Positions 1-5,814 of a stretch of DNA of 8,076 nucleotides are shown piece after piece. Source of the stretch: an uncultured Eubacteriales bacterium (GTDB lineage: Bacteria; Bacillota; Clostridia; Oscillospirales; Oscillospiraceae). Each line of letters starts with the position of its first letter. The stretch's first letter is position 1. The position numbers were made by a program, and so were the translations under genes. The notes under the pieces are model-generated. The model was given only the letters and a program-made list of their open reading frames with translations, had not been told where the DNA came from and did not search any database. The DNA is taken from positions 1 to 8,076 of the forward strand of contig CABVBV010000096.1 in assembly GCA_902496595.1 (NCBI GenBank). The letters run 5' to 3'.

Positions 1-804
1 CTCCGTGTGGCCGTACACCGAGGCGTAGGCTATGAGCACGCCCTCGACCTCGGGCTCGTAGGAGCTCCACTTGAGGTACTTCTCCAAAAACTCGCCGAAG
101 CCCTCGCGCCAGACGAAGCTGTGCAGCGGGCAGACGAGCTTTATCTCCAGCCCGGCTGCCTTCTTGAGCACGGCCTGCACCTGCGGGCCGTATTTGCCGA
201 CTATATTGGTATAGTACCTGCGGGCCTCGTCTATGCACTCGTGCATGAAATCGCACTCGTCGGCGAAGATCCTGCCGTTGAGCGCACCGAAGGAGCCGAA
301 GGCGTCGGCGGAGAACAGTATCTTATCCGTCGTGTCGTAGGTCATCATGACCTCGGGCCAGTGAACCATCGGGGCCATGACGAAGGTGAAGTTGTGCCTG
401 CCGGTGCTGAGCGTGTCGCCCTCGGCGACGATGTGCAGCCTTTCGTCAAGGCCGGCGTGGAAGTAGTTCTGCAGCATCGTCTTTATCTTGGTGTTGCAGA
501 CGATGGTCGCCTCGGGGTATCTGAGCGCCACGTCGCCGATGGTCGCGGCGTGGTCGGGCTCCATGTGCGAGATTACAAGGTAGTCGAGCTTTCTGCCGCC
601 CAGCTCGTGCTCCACGTTCTCGAAGAAGTTGTGGCAGACGGCCTTATCCACGGTGTCGAAGAGTATGGTCTTCTCATCTTTAATAAGGTAGGAGTTATAC
701 GACACGCCGTCGGGCACGCCGTAGACGCCCTCGAAGAAGGCGAGGCGCCTGTCGTCCGCGCCGACCCAGACCATATCGTCGGTTATGCGCTTGGTGCAAT
801 ACAT
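1..804 (-). CDS. fprA: FprA-type flavodiiron protein (A-type flavoprotein), C-terminus beyond the window
   Basis: The minus strand reads open from an ATG at 804 to the window edge, giving 268 in-frame codons. Family members have about 400 residues, so roughly the last third is missing. An AGGAGG (815-820) lies 10 nt upstream of the ATG. The N-terminal part is a metallo-beta-lactamase-like diiron domain, and every expected ligand is visible: H80-x-E82-x-D84-H85 (in SHMEPDH), H148 (in MVHWPE), D167 (in SADAFG) and H228 (in PLHSFVWR). The flavodoxin domain has just begun at the cut, with its FMN phosphate loop (YASVYGHTE, from about residue 260). Flavodiiron proteins are cytoplasmic and reduce O2 to water or NO to N2O, with electrons usually supplied by rubredoxin or a rubredoxin-type reductase. 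This protects anaerobes from oxygen and nitrosative stress; which gas this one prefers cannot be read from sequence. The gene follows cysS on the same strand but has its own promoter. Identification is firm; any third domain (for example fused rubredoxin) would lie outside the window. Confidence 0.93.
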   Translation of the reverse strand, partial: MYCTKRITDDMVWVGADDRRLAFFEGVYGVPDGVSYNSYLIKDEKTILFDTVDKAVCHNFFENVEHELGGRKLDYLVISHMEPDHAATIGDVALRYPEATIVCNTKIKTMLQNYFHAGLDERLHIVAEGDTLSTGRHNFTFVMAPMVHWPEVMMTYDTTDKILFSADAFGSFGALNGRIFADECDFMHECIDEARRYYTNIVGKYGPQVQAVLKKAAGLEIKLVCPLHSFVWREGFGEFLEKYLKWSSYEPEVEGVLIAYASVYGHTE

Positions 805-843
805 TATATATATACCTCCTGTTTTGTCTTTTCGGATGGCTAC

Positions 844-872
844 ACTATATCCCCAAGCGAAATAATTGTCAA
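844..872 (-). promoter_or_regulatory. Sigma-A-type promoter of the flavodiiron gene
   Basis: On the minus strand a perfect TTGACA (872-867) is followed after 17 nt by TATAGT (849-844), one base from TATAAT. The expected start of transcription is near 837, giving a leader of about 33 nt before the ATG at 804. The -35 box overlaps the TGA stop codon of cysS (871-869). I see no hairpin terminator between cysS and this gene, so read-through from cysE-cysS is also possible. Confidence 0.72.
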
Positions 873-2278
873 TCGCGTTTCCACTTTGCGCCCTGCGGCG
901 TATCGATTATCGTGATGCCCTCGGCTTTGAGCAGGTCGCGTATCCTGTCGGCCTCGGCGAAGTTTTTGGCCTTCTTGGCGGCGGCGCGCTCGGCGAGCAG
1001 GCCCTCGATGCGCGGGTCGGACTCCTGCGGGGCCTCCTTCTTCCTGAGCTTCGCGGCGGCCTCGATGAGCCCAAGGCCCAGCACCTTGTCGTAATCCGCC
1101 ACAATGGCCAGCTTGGTCGCGTCGTTCACCGGGGCCTTGAGCGCGTCGTAGAGCGCCGTGACGGCGAGCGAGGTGTTCAGGTCATTATCCAGCGCGGCCT
1201 TAAAACTTTCGCGCAACTTTTCAGCCGCGGCTTCGTCTACCTTATCGGGAGCGTCCGAGAGCGCCGCGATGCGGTTCACGAGCTTCTGGTACGCGCCCGC
1301 GGCGTTGTCGAGGTTCTCCCAGGAGAACACCAGGCTCTTTCTGTAATGGCTCTGGAGGCAGAAGAAGCGGTAGGCCAGCGGATCGTAGCCCTTCTGCTCG
1401 AGCAGGGAGACGGTGAGGAACTCGCCCTTGGACTTACTCATCTTGCCGCCGGTGGTGTTCAGGTGCAGGACGTGTACCCAGAAGTTGCACCACTTGTGGC
1501 CCAGATAGGCCTCGGACTGGGCGATCTCGTTCGTGTGGTGCGGGAAGGCGTTGTCGATGCCGCCGCAGTGGATGTCGAGGTCTTCGCCGAGGTGCTTCAT
1601 GCTGATGCCCGAGCACTCGATGTGCCAGCCGGGATAGCCGACGCCCCAGGGCGAATCCCACTTGAGGGCCTGGTCCTCGAACTTGGACTTGGTGAACCAG
1701 AGGACAAAGTCGTTCTTGTTGCGCTTGTTCGTGTCCTCCTCCACGCCCTCGCGCACGCCGACGTCGAGGTCGTCGGCGTCGAAGTCGTTGAAGACGTAGT
1801 AGCGCTCGAGCTTCGAGGTGTCGAAGTACACGTTGCCTCCGGCGAAGTAGGCGTAGCCCGTGTCCATGAGCTTGGAGATTATCTTGATGTACTCATCGAT
1901 GCAGTTCGTGGCGGGCTCTACGACGTCGGGGGTCTTGATGTTGAGCTTGCGGCAGTCGTCGAAGAAGGCGTCGGTGTAGAACTTGGCGATCTCCATGACG
2001 GATTTGTGCTCGCGCTTGGCGCCCTTGAGCATCTTGTCCTCGCCGGTGTCGGCGTCGGAGGAAAGGTGCCCGACGTCCGTGATGTTCATGACGCGCTTCA
2101 CGTTGTAGCCCGCGTAGCGCAGGTACTTCTCCAGCACATCCTCCATGATGTAGCTTCTGAGGTTGCCTATATGCGCGTAGTGATAGACGGTGGGGCCGCA
2201 GGTGTACATCTTCACGATGTCGGGATGGTTGGGTACGAATTCGTCCTTGGTACGGGTCGCGGAATTGTAGAGCTTCAT
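869..2278 (-). CDS. cysS: Cysteine--tRNA ligase (CysRS)
   Basis: This 469-residue protein has the normal length and order of a class I cysteinyl-tRNA synthetase, which joins L-cysteine to tRNA-Cys using ATP in the cytoplasm. The class I signatures are HIGN at 36-39 (the HIGH motif) and KMSKS at 279-283. The zinc site that selects cysteine matches C27 (YTCGPT), C222 (WHIEC), H247 and E251 (FPHHTNE), by comparison with E. coli C28, C209, H234 and E238. The anticodon-binding helical part runs from about residue 320 to the end and includes the typical NFAEADRIRDLL segment near 439-450. The ATG at 2278 has an AGGAGG (2288-2293) 9 nt upstream. The gene starts 15 nt after the cysE stop, so the two are surely one operon, controlled by the Cys-specific T-box leader upstream of cysE. 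The active site shows no missing residue or frameshift. Confidence 0.97.
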   Translation of the reverse strand: MKLYNSATRTKDEFVPNHPDIVKMYTCGPTVYHYAHIGNLRSYIMEDVLEKYLRYAGYNVKRVMNITDVGHLSSDADTGEDKMLKGAKREHKSVMEIAKFYTDAFFDDCRKLNIKTPDVVEPATNCIDEYIKIISKLMDTGYAYFAGGNVYFDTSKLERYYVFNDFDADDLDVGVREGVEEDTNKRNKNDFVLWFTKSKFEDQALKWDSPWGVGYPGWHIECSGISMKHLGEDLDIHCGGIDNAFPHHTNEIAQSEAYLGHKWCNFWVHVLHLNTTGGKMSKSKGEFLTVSLLEQKGYDPLAYRFFCLQSHYRKSLVFSWENLDNAAGAYQKLVNRIAALSDAPDKVDEAAAEKLRESFKAALDNDLNTSLAVTALYDALKAPVNDATKLAIVADYDKVLGLGLIEAAAKLRKKEAPQESDPRIEGLLAERAAAKKAKNFAEADRIRDLLKAEGITIIDTPQGAKWKRD

Positions 2279-2293
2279 TTGTGCATACCTCCT

Positions 2294-2935
2294 CTATCTC
2301 ATGTCGTCGCCCGCGGCGGCTTTGAGCCTGTTGAGCTCGCTGCGGAGGTTCACGACCTCCTGCACGAGCGGGTCTGTGACGTTTATCTGTTCGACGTTGC
2401 CGACGTAGTCGACCTTTTCGCCCTTCTTCTTGACCACTCGGGCGGGGGCTCCGACGGCGGTGCAGTCTTCGGGTATCTCGGAGAGCACGACGGCGTTTGC
2501 CGCGACGCGGCTGTTGTCGCCGACCTTGAAGGGCCCGAGCACCTTCGCGCCGCAGCCGATGAGGACGTTGTTGCCGATGGTCGGGTGGCGCTTGCCGGTG
2601 TCCTTGCCCGTGCCTCCGAGGGTGACGCCCTGGTAGATGAGGCAGTCGTCGCCTATCTCGGTGGTCTCGCCTATGACTATGCCCATGCCGTGGTCGATGA
2701 CGAGGCGCTTGCCTATGGTCGCGCCGGGGTGTATCTCGATGCCGGTCTTGTGCCTGGTGCGCTGGGAGATGTATCGCGCCAGGAACTTGTGGTCGTGGAG
2801 ATAGCACCAGTGGGCCAGCTTGTGGTACTGCGTCGCCCGGATGCCCGGGTAGAGCAGCAGGACTTCGATGGAGCTTCTGGCGGCGGGGTCGCGGGCTTTG
2901 TAGGCTTCGATGGTCTCGCGCAGGTCTTTGAACAA
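2294..2935 (-). CDS. cysE: Serine O-acetyltransferase, short Gram-positive type
   Basis: CysE transfers acetyl from acetyl-CoA to L-serine, making O-acetylserine, the precursor that a CysK/CysM sulfhydrylase converts to cysteine. The 213-residue protein is close to the short Bacillus/Clostridium form and lacks the longer N-terminal part of the E. coli enzyme. Residues 1-60 are a helical domain. Residues about 65-170 form the left-handed beta helix of hexapeptide repeats, seen in IEIHPGATIG, VVLSEIP and GAPARVV. The catalytic histidine is H82 (IDHGMG) with E67 before it, where E. coli has Asp143; the Gram-positive forms I recall also have Glu. The CoA-binding loop GGTGKDTGKRHP spans 107-118. 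The tail (about 185-205) looks like a short coiled coil. The start is a TTG at 2935, chosen because AGGAGG (2944-2949) lies 8 nt upstream and the family N-terminus begins here. First gene of the T-box-controlled cysE-cysS operon. A sulfhydrylase gene is not in view. Confidence 0.96.
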   Translation of the reverse strand: MFKDLRETIEAYKARDPAARSSIEVLLLYPGIRATQYHKLAHWCYLHDHKFLARYISQRTRHKTGIEIHPGATIGKRLVIDHGMGIVIGETTEIGDDCLIYQGVTLGGTGKDTGKRHPTIGNNVLIGCGAKVLGPFKVGDNSRVAANAVVLSEIPEDCTAVGAPARVVKKKGEKVDYVGNVEQINVTDPLVQEVVNLRSELNRLKAAAGDDMR

Positions 2936-2943
2936 TTAAATCT

Positions 2944-2949
2944 CCTCCT
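2944..2949 (-). promoter_or_regulatory. Ribosome binding site fixing the TTG start of cysE
   Basis: The minus strand reads TTAGGAGGAGATTTAATTG; the full AGGAGG sits 8 nt before the TTG at 2935. No in-frame ATG or GTG nearby has a comparable site, so the non-ATG start is well supported. Confidence 0.85.
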
Positions 2950-2953
2950 AACG

Positions 2954-3080
2954 TTTCTCGCGGCAGAGCCCAGCGAAGCGGGTCTGACGCGAAAAGGAGC
3001 GACTGCCAGAGCTGCAGGTTTTCCCCTCTCACGCAGGGGGAAACCGGAAGCGGCAGGCGGGAAGCGACGCGGCGAGAGGC
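2954..3080 (-). repeat. GC-rich imperfect palindrome between the T-box terminator and cysE
   Basis: About 140 nt separate the T-box terminator from the cysE ribosome binding site, and they hold a large foldable sequence. The central hairpin pairs GGTTTTCCCC (3018-3027) with GGGGGAAACC (3036-3045), with one G-T pair, around a 9-nt loop. It is extended outward by GCTGC (3011-3015) with GCGGC (3050-3054) and TGCC (3004-3007) with GGCG (3056-3059). An outer pair, TCTCGC (2956-2961) and GCGAGA (3072-3077), flanks most of the block. No family protein is encoded. It resembles dispersed short palindromic repeats known in many Clostridia, but I cannot check for other copies here. It could instead be a structured part of the mRNA leader. 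Confidence 0.5.
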
Positions 3081-3087
3081 GCTGAAC

Positions 3088-3122
3088 AAAAAAATAGCTC
3101 CCATGCCTGATCGGCATGAGAG
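3088..3122 (-). terminator. Intrinsic terminator of the T-box leader
   Basis: On the minus strand CTCTCATGCC (3122-3113) pairs with GGCATGGGAG (3107-3098): 10 bp with one G-U, around a 5-nt loop. After GCTA follows a run of seven T (3094-3088). Forming this hairpin removes the CUCUC needed by the antiterminator. Confidence 0.93.
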
Positions 3123-3336
3123 GCGCAGTTCATGCGCGGTTCCACTCTCGCTTATCACTCTCCGGCAAATTTACCGGTTTGCGGCTTAACGCGCCGCTCA
3201 CGGGACGGCATTTCCTCCGTCCGAGGCTCCGGGGCGCATTTCGGGACTCTCCTGGACAGCGCCGCTCACAGCCGACGGCGGCGCCTCTCTGAGACCGGTG
3301 TGGGGCCCTACTTCTCCCCTTCACAGCCATACACCC
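3088..3336 (-). promoter_or_regulatory. tRNA-Cys T-box leader (transcription antitermination) of cysE-cysS
   Basis: A complete T-box riboswitch reads on the minus strand. Stem I holds a specifier loop: GGGG-AGAAGUA-GGG (3319-3306) faces CCC-GAA-A-UGC-G-CCCC (3245-3231). This gives the AGUA/GAA loop-E pair followed by the specifier UGC (3238-3236), a cysteine codon. Above it are AGAGA and a GCGCCGC/GCGGCGC apical stem containing GCUGUG. Stem II-like hairpins lie at 3203-3222 and 3181-3197, and Stem III at 3162-3177. The T-box consensus AGAGUGGAACCGCG is at 3148-3135. Its UGGA can pair with U73-CCA, and tRNA-Cys carries U73. The antiterminator is GAGAG (3149-3145) with CUCUC (3122-3118) and GCGC with GCGC, around the bulge UGGAACC. 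CUCUC is also the first arm of the terminator, so the two folds exclude each other. Uncharged tRNA-Cys should stabilise the antiterminator and let RNA polymerase reach cysE. Confidence 0.93.
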
Positions 3337-3340
3337 TATT

Positions 3341-3369
3341 ATATTAACACAGCCCGAATGTCGTGTCAA
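3341..3369 (-). promoter_or_regulatory. Sigma-A-type promoter of the cysE-cysS operon
   Basis: On the minus strand a perfect TTGACA (3369-3364) is followed after exactly 17 nt by TAATAT (3346-3341). Transcription should start near 3337-3334, just before Stem I of the T-box leader, which fits well. It fires away from the promoter of the surface-protein genes. Confidence 0.85.
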
Positions 3370-3416
3370 ACATTTTTGCGTCGAAATAAATTTCTTAAAA
3401 AACCATTAAGTATGGC

Positions 3417-3442
3417 AACTGTATCTTGAAATTAATACAGTT
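3417..3442. promoter_or_regulatory. Inverted repeat over the -35 region, candidate operator
   Basis: AACTGTAT (3417-3424) and ATACAGTT (3435-3442) are perfect 8-bp inverted arms with a 10-nt spacer. Allowing a one-base bulge, the arms extend by GC/GC. The spacer contains the -35 box TTGAAA of the plus-strand promoter, so a dimeric regulator bound here would overlap RNA polymerase. No regulator gene is in the window, and the identity of any binding protein is unknown. Confidence 0.45.
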
Positions 3443-3454
3443 TGCTGATATAAT
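3426..3454 (+). promoter_or_regulatory. Sigma-A-type promoter of the first SLH surface protein
   Basis: TTGAAA (3426-3431), a 17-nt spacer, then a perfect TATAAT (3449-3454). Transcription should start near 3461, giving a leader of roughly 40 nt with the ribosome binding site at 3486-3490. It is divergent from the cysE promoter, with about 57 bp between the two -35 boxes. Confidence 0.85.
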
Positions 3455-3485
3455 TTTGGTTGGACAGGAATACTTTAAAAAAATT

Positions 3486-3490
3486 GGAGG
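3486..3490 (+). promoter_or_regulatory. Ribosome binding site that decides the start of the first SLH protein
   Basis: GGAGG lies only 3 nt before the ATG at 3494, but 9 nt before the in-frame ATG at 3500 and 12 nt before the ATG at 3503. Normal spacing favours 3500. The choice changes only two residues of the signal peptide. Confidence 0.7.
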
Positions 3491-3499
3491 TAGATGAAA

Positions 3500-5713
3500 A
3501 TGATGTCCAAATTCAAAAAACTGATGGCAGCCGCGCTGGTACTCTGCCTTATGCTCGCGCTGCTGCCCGCCGGTGTACTGGCGAATGGAACGTATTTTTG
3601 TGAGGCAGACTTTGATTCAATAAGTGCTTACTATGGAAATGGCTACGAAAGTATATTCGTTACGCCACAAAAGGCCTATTATTCTAAAGATGATGAAATA
3701 ACCATCACAATTACTCCAACTGAAGGCTATGAAGTAACGAAAATTAAATACCAAAAATACACTATACCAGCAACAATTGTTGAGCTTAATGTTGTTCATA
3801 ATGATGATAACACATATTCTGCAACTTTTAATATGCCGGATTGCAACATATATTATTCTGCCGAGTTTGCGCTAAAAGGTACTAACACTTATAATGTAGA
3901 ATGCTCTGTAAAAGGCAACGTCGGCGGCACTATATCGGCTGAGCCAAACACTGATGTTGCAGAGAACGTTACCGTCCAAGTCACCGTTACTCCCGACGAG
4001 GGCTACCAGCTCAAGTCGCTGACGATGTATAAAGCTGATGACGACACTGATGAGGGAAAGACGATTGTTGACAACACTTTCCAGATGCCGGCTTACGACG
4101 TTAAACTCGTCGCCGAGTTCGAGCAGATACCCGAACCGGTACCTGAAAAGTACACTGTCAACACAGCGGCGCCTCAGAACGGTACGCTCTCTGTTGACAA
4201 GACGGAAGCCGCAGCGGGCGAGACCGTTAATGTGACGGCGAATGCCGCCAACGGCTATGTGCTCGACAGCCTCTATTACATCGACGGCAATGGCGGTATT
4301 AATAACATCCCCACCGGGACCATGTCCTTCAATATGCCCGATTCTGACGTAACGGTCAAAGCCTGGTTCCGCCCGGTCAGCCTCACGCACGACGTCAATG
4401 TCAGCAGCGCCGGAGGCACGGTGACGGCCAACCCGAGCACTGATGTCGCGAAGGGCACCACGGTGACGCTCACCGTCGTCCCCAATGAGGGCTACTGGCT
4501 CAAGTCCCTCAAAATTGACGGCGTTGAGTTCGCCAACAGGGTCGATTGGAGCTACTTCTGGTACAACAAGTACGGCACCGTGAGCTTCACCATGACCGAC
4601 GCGGACGTGAACGTCTACGCCGAGTTCACGAACCAGCTCTACGTCTACACCAACTACAACGGCTACCGCGGCGAGGTGGAGGTGCTGGTCAAAGATGATG
4701 CGAGCGGCGAGTGGGTCGACACCAACTTCGCCGACAGGGACAACTGGGTCGCCTTCAAGCCCGTCGCCTACACCGGCTTCAACATCGGCGCCGTCACTGT
4801 CACCGGCAACTGGTCTGGACGCAGCTATGACATCGAGACCTGGTACTGGCACGACGGCTGGTACTACTTCCAGATGCCCTGGGAAAGCGTCACCATCAAC
4901 GTCGACTTCACCGACAACAGCCACAGGGTCTTCGTAAATGACGCCGCAAACGGCAGCCTCGTCTCCAGCGACAAGTGGGCGCTCGAGGGCCAGAGGGTCT
5001 ATATAACCGCCACGCCCGACAAGGGCTATTCCCTCGCCTGGCTCTCCGTGAAGGGTGAGGACGGCACGAAAATCGAAGTCTACGAGGCCGTCAAGGCGAA
5101 CACCTACTACTTCTTCATGCCGAAGCAGGCGGTGACTGTGTCCACCGTCTTCGCGCTGAAGGTTCCGTCGATGCCCTTCACGGATGTGAGCGCCGGTTCC
5201 TGGTACTATAACGCCGTTGAGTTCGTATACTCCAAGGGCATCATGGACGGCGTGAGCGCGAACAAGTTCGGCCCGAACGGCACGATAACCCGCGGCATGG
5301 TCGTAACGATGCTCTGGCGCATGGCAGGCTCGCCCGCCGTCAGCGGCGGCAGCTTTGCCGACGTCGCCTCCGGCAGCTACTACGCCACCGCAGTGGCCTG
5401 GGCCGCTAAGAACGGCATCGTCGACGGCTACAACAGCTCTAAGTTCGGCCCGAACGACGCCATCACCAGAGAGCAGTTCGCCACGATCCTCTACCGCTAC
5501 GCCAAGTGGCTCGGGTACAGCGCTTCCGGCAGCAGCCTCGCCGGCTATGCCGACGGCTCGTCTGTCAGCAGCTGGGCCAAGGACGCCATGAGCTGGGCGG
5601 TCAAAAACAGCATCGTCACCGGCGTCACCACGACCAGGCTAAATCCCACCGGCACAGCCACCAGAGCCGAGGCCGCTCAGATGCTCATGAGCTTCTACTC
5701 TTACCTCAACTGA
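3500..5713 (+). CDS. Secreted surface protein with six InlB-type beta repeats and three C-terminal SLH domains
   Basis: A 737-residue exported protein, counted from the ATG at 3500 (739 if 3494 is used). Residues 1-28 are a signal peptide: KFKK, a hydrophobic stretch, and a signal peptidase I site after GVLA; there is no lipobox. Six tandem domains of about 75-95 residues follow (roughly 32-123, 130-207, 218-290, 296-376, 380-470, 475-551). Each carries a TVTPDEGY-like strand and ends in MPxxxVxVxAxF, as in bacterial InlB-B or Flg_new-type repeats. Three SLH domains (about 559-608, 618-667, 682-735) show FTDV/FADV starts, GIMDG/GIVDG and TRG/TRE/TRA motifs. SLH domains bind secondary cell-wall polymer, so the protein should sit on the cell surface with the repeats pointing outward, perhaps for adhesion or S-layer structure. 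No enzyme domain or LPXTG is visible; the ligand is unknown. It is a paralogue of the next gene. The first repeat is much AT-richer than the rest. Confidence 0.93.
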   Translation: MMSKFKKLMAAALVLCLMLALLPAGVLANGTYFCEADFDSISAYYGNGYESIFVTPQKAYYSKDDEITITITPTEGYEVTKIKYQKYTIPATIVELNVVHNDDNTYSATFNMPDCNIYYSAEFALKGTNTYNVECSVKGNVGGTISAEPNTDVAENVTVQVTVTPDEGYQLKSLTMYKADDDTDEGKTIVDNTFQMPAYDVKLVAEFEQIPEPVPEKYTVNTAAPQNGTLSVDKTEAAAGETVNVTANAANGYVLDSLYYIDGNGGINNIPTGTMSFNMPDSDVTVKAWFRPVSLTHDVNVSSAGGTVTANPSTDVAKGTTVTLTVVPNEGYWLKSLKIDGVEFANRVDWSYFWYNKYGTVSFTMTDADVNVYAEFTNQLYVYTNYNGYRGEVEVLVKDDASGEWVDTNFADRDNWVAFKPVAYTGFNIGAVTVTGNWSGRSYDIETWYWHDGWYYFQMPWESVTINVDFTDNSHRVFVNDAANGSLVSSDKWALEGQRVYITATPDKGYSLAWLSVKGEDGTKIEVYEAVKANTYYFFMPKQAVTVSTVFALKVPSMPFTDVSAGSWYYNAVEFVYSKGIMDGVSANKFGPNGTITRGMVVTMLWRMAGSPAVSGGSFADVASGSYYATAVAWAAKNGIVDGYNSSKFGPNDAITREQFATILYRYAKWLGYSASGSSLAGYADGSSVSSWAKDAMSWAVKNSIVTGVTTTRLNPTGTATRAEAAQMLMSFYSYLN

Positions 5714-5733
5714 CAGCCAATTTTAACCTGTCC

Positions 5734-5770
5734 GAGCCGGACGGTCAAACGACCGTCCGGCTCTTGTATT
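5734..5770 (+). terminator. Hairpin terminator after the first SLH protein
   Basis: GAGCCGGACGGTC (5734-5746) and GACCGTCCGGCTC (5751-5763) form a perfect 13-bp stem with an AAAC loop, starting about 20 nt after the stop codon. The tail TTGTATT is only partly T-rich, so termination may be incomplete and the second SLH gene could be partly co-transcribed. The same hairpin occurs in inverted orientation after that second gene. Confidence 0.75.
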
Positions 5771-5814
5771 CTTGGGACAAGTGTGTTATCTTAGGATAAG
5801 AGGAGGTTTGTCCT

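Noticed and set aside
7..915. Plus-strand open frame (302 codons) opposite the flavodiiron gene
   Set aside because: The minus strand encodes a protein with all diiron ligands; the plus frame has no family features and crosses the fprA promoter.
866..3085. Long plus-strand open frame (739 codons) across the cysE-cysS region
   Set aside because: It is antisense to two clear enzymes with all catalytic motifs. Its translation is the low-complexity Val/Leu/Ala/Glu-rich sequence typical of the opposite strand of GC-rich genes, and it runs through the cysE leader palindrome.
3132..3347. Short open frames on both strands inside the T-box leader
   Set aside because: The region is fully explained by RNA structure (Stem I, II, III, antiterminator). 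No ribosome binding site precedes these frames.
5764..5792. Possible promoter of the second SLH gene: TTGTAT, 17 nt, TATCTT
   Set aside because: Both boxes match consensus poorly and the -35 overlaps the terminator tail, so it is too weak to list. Read-through or this weak promoter are both possible.
5786..5799. Small dyad TTATC-TTAG-GATAA before the second SLH ribosome binding site
   Set aside because: Only a 5-bp AT-rich stem with a 4-nt loop; expected by chance and not convincing as an operator.
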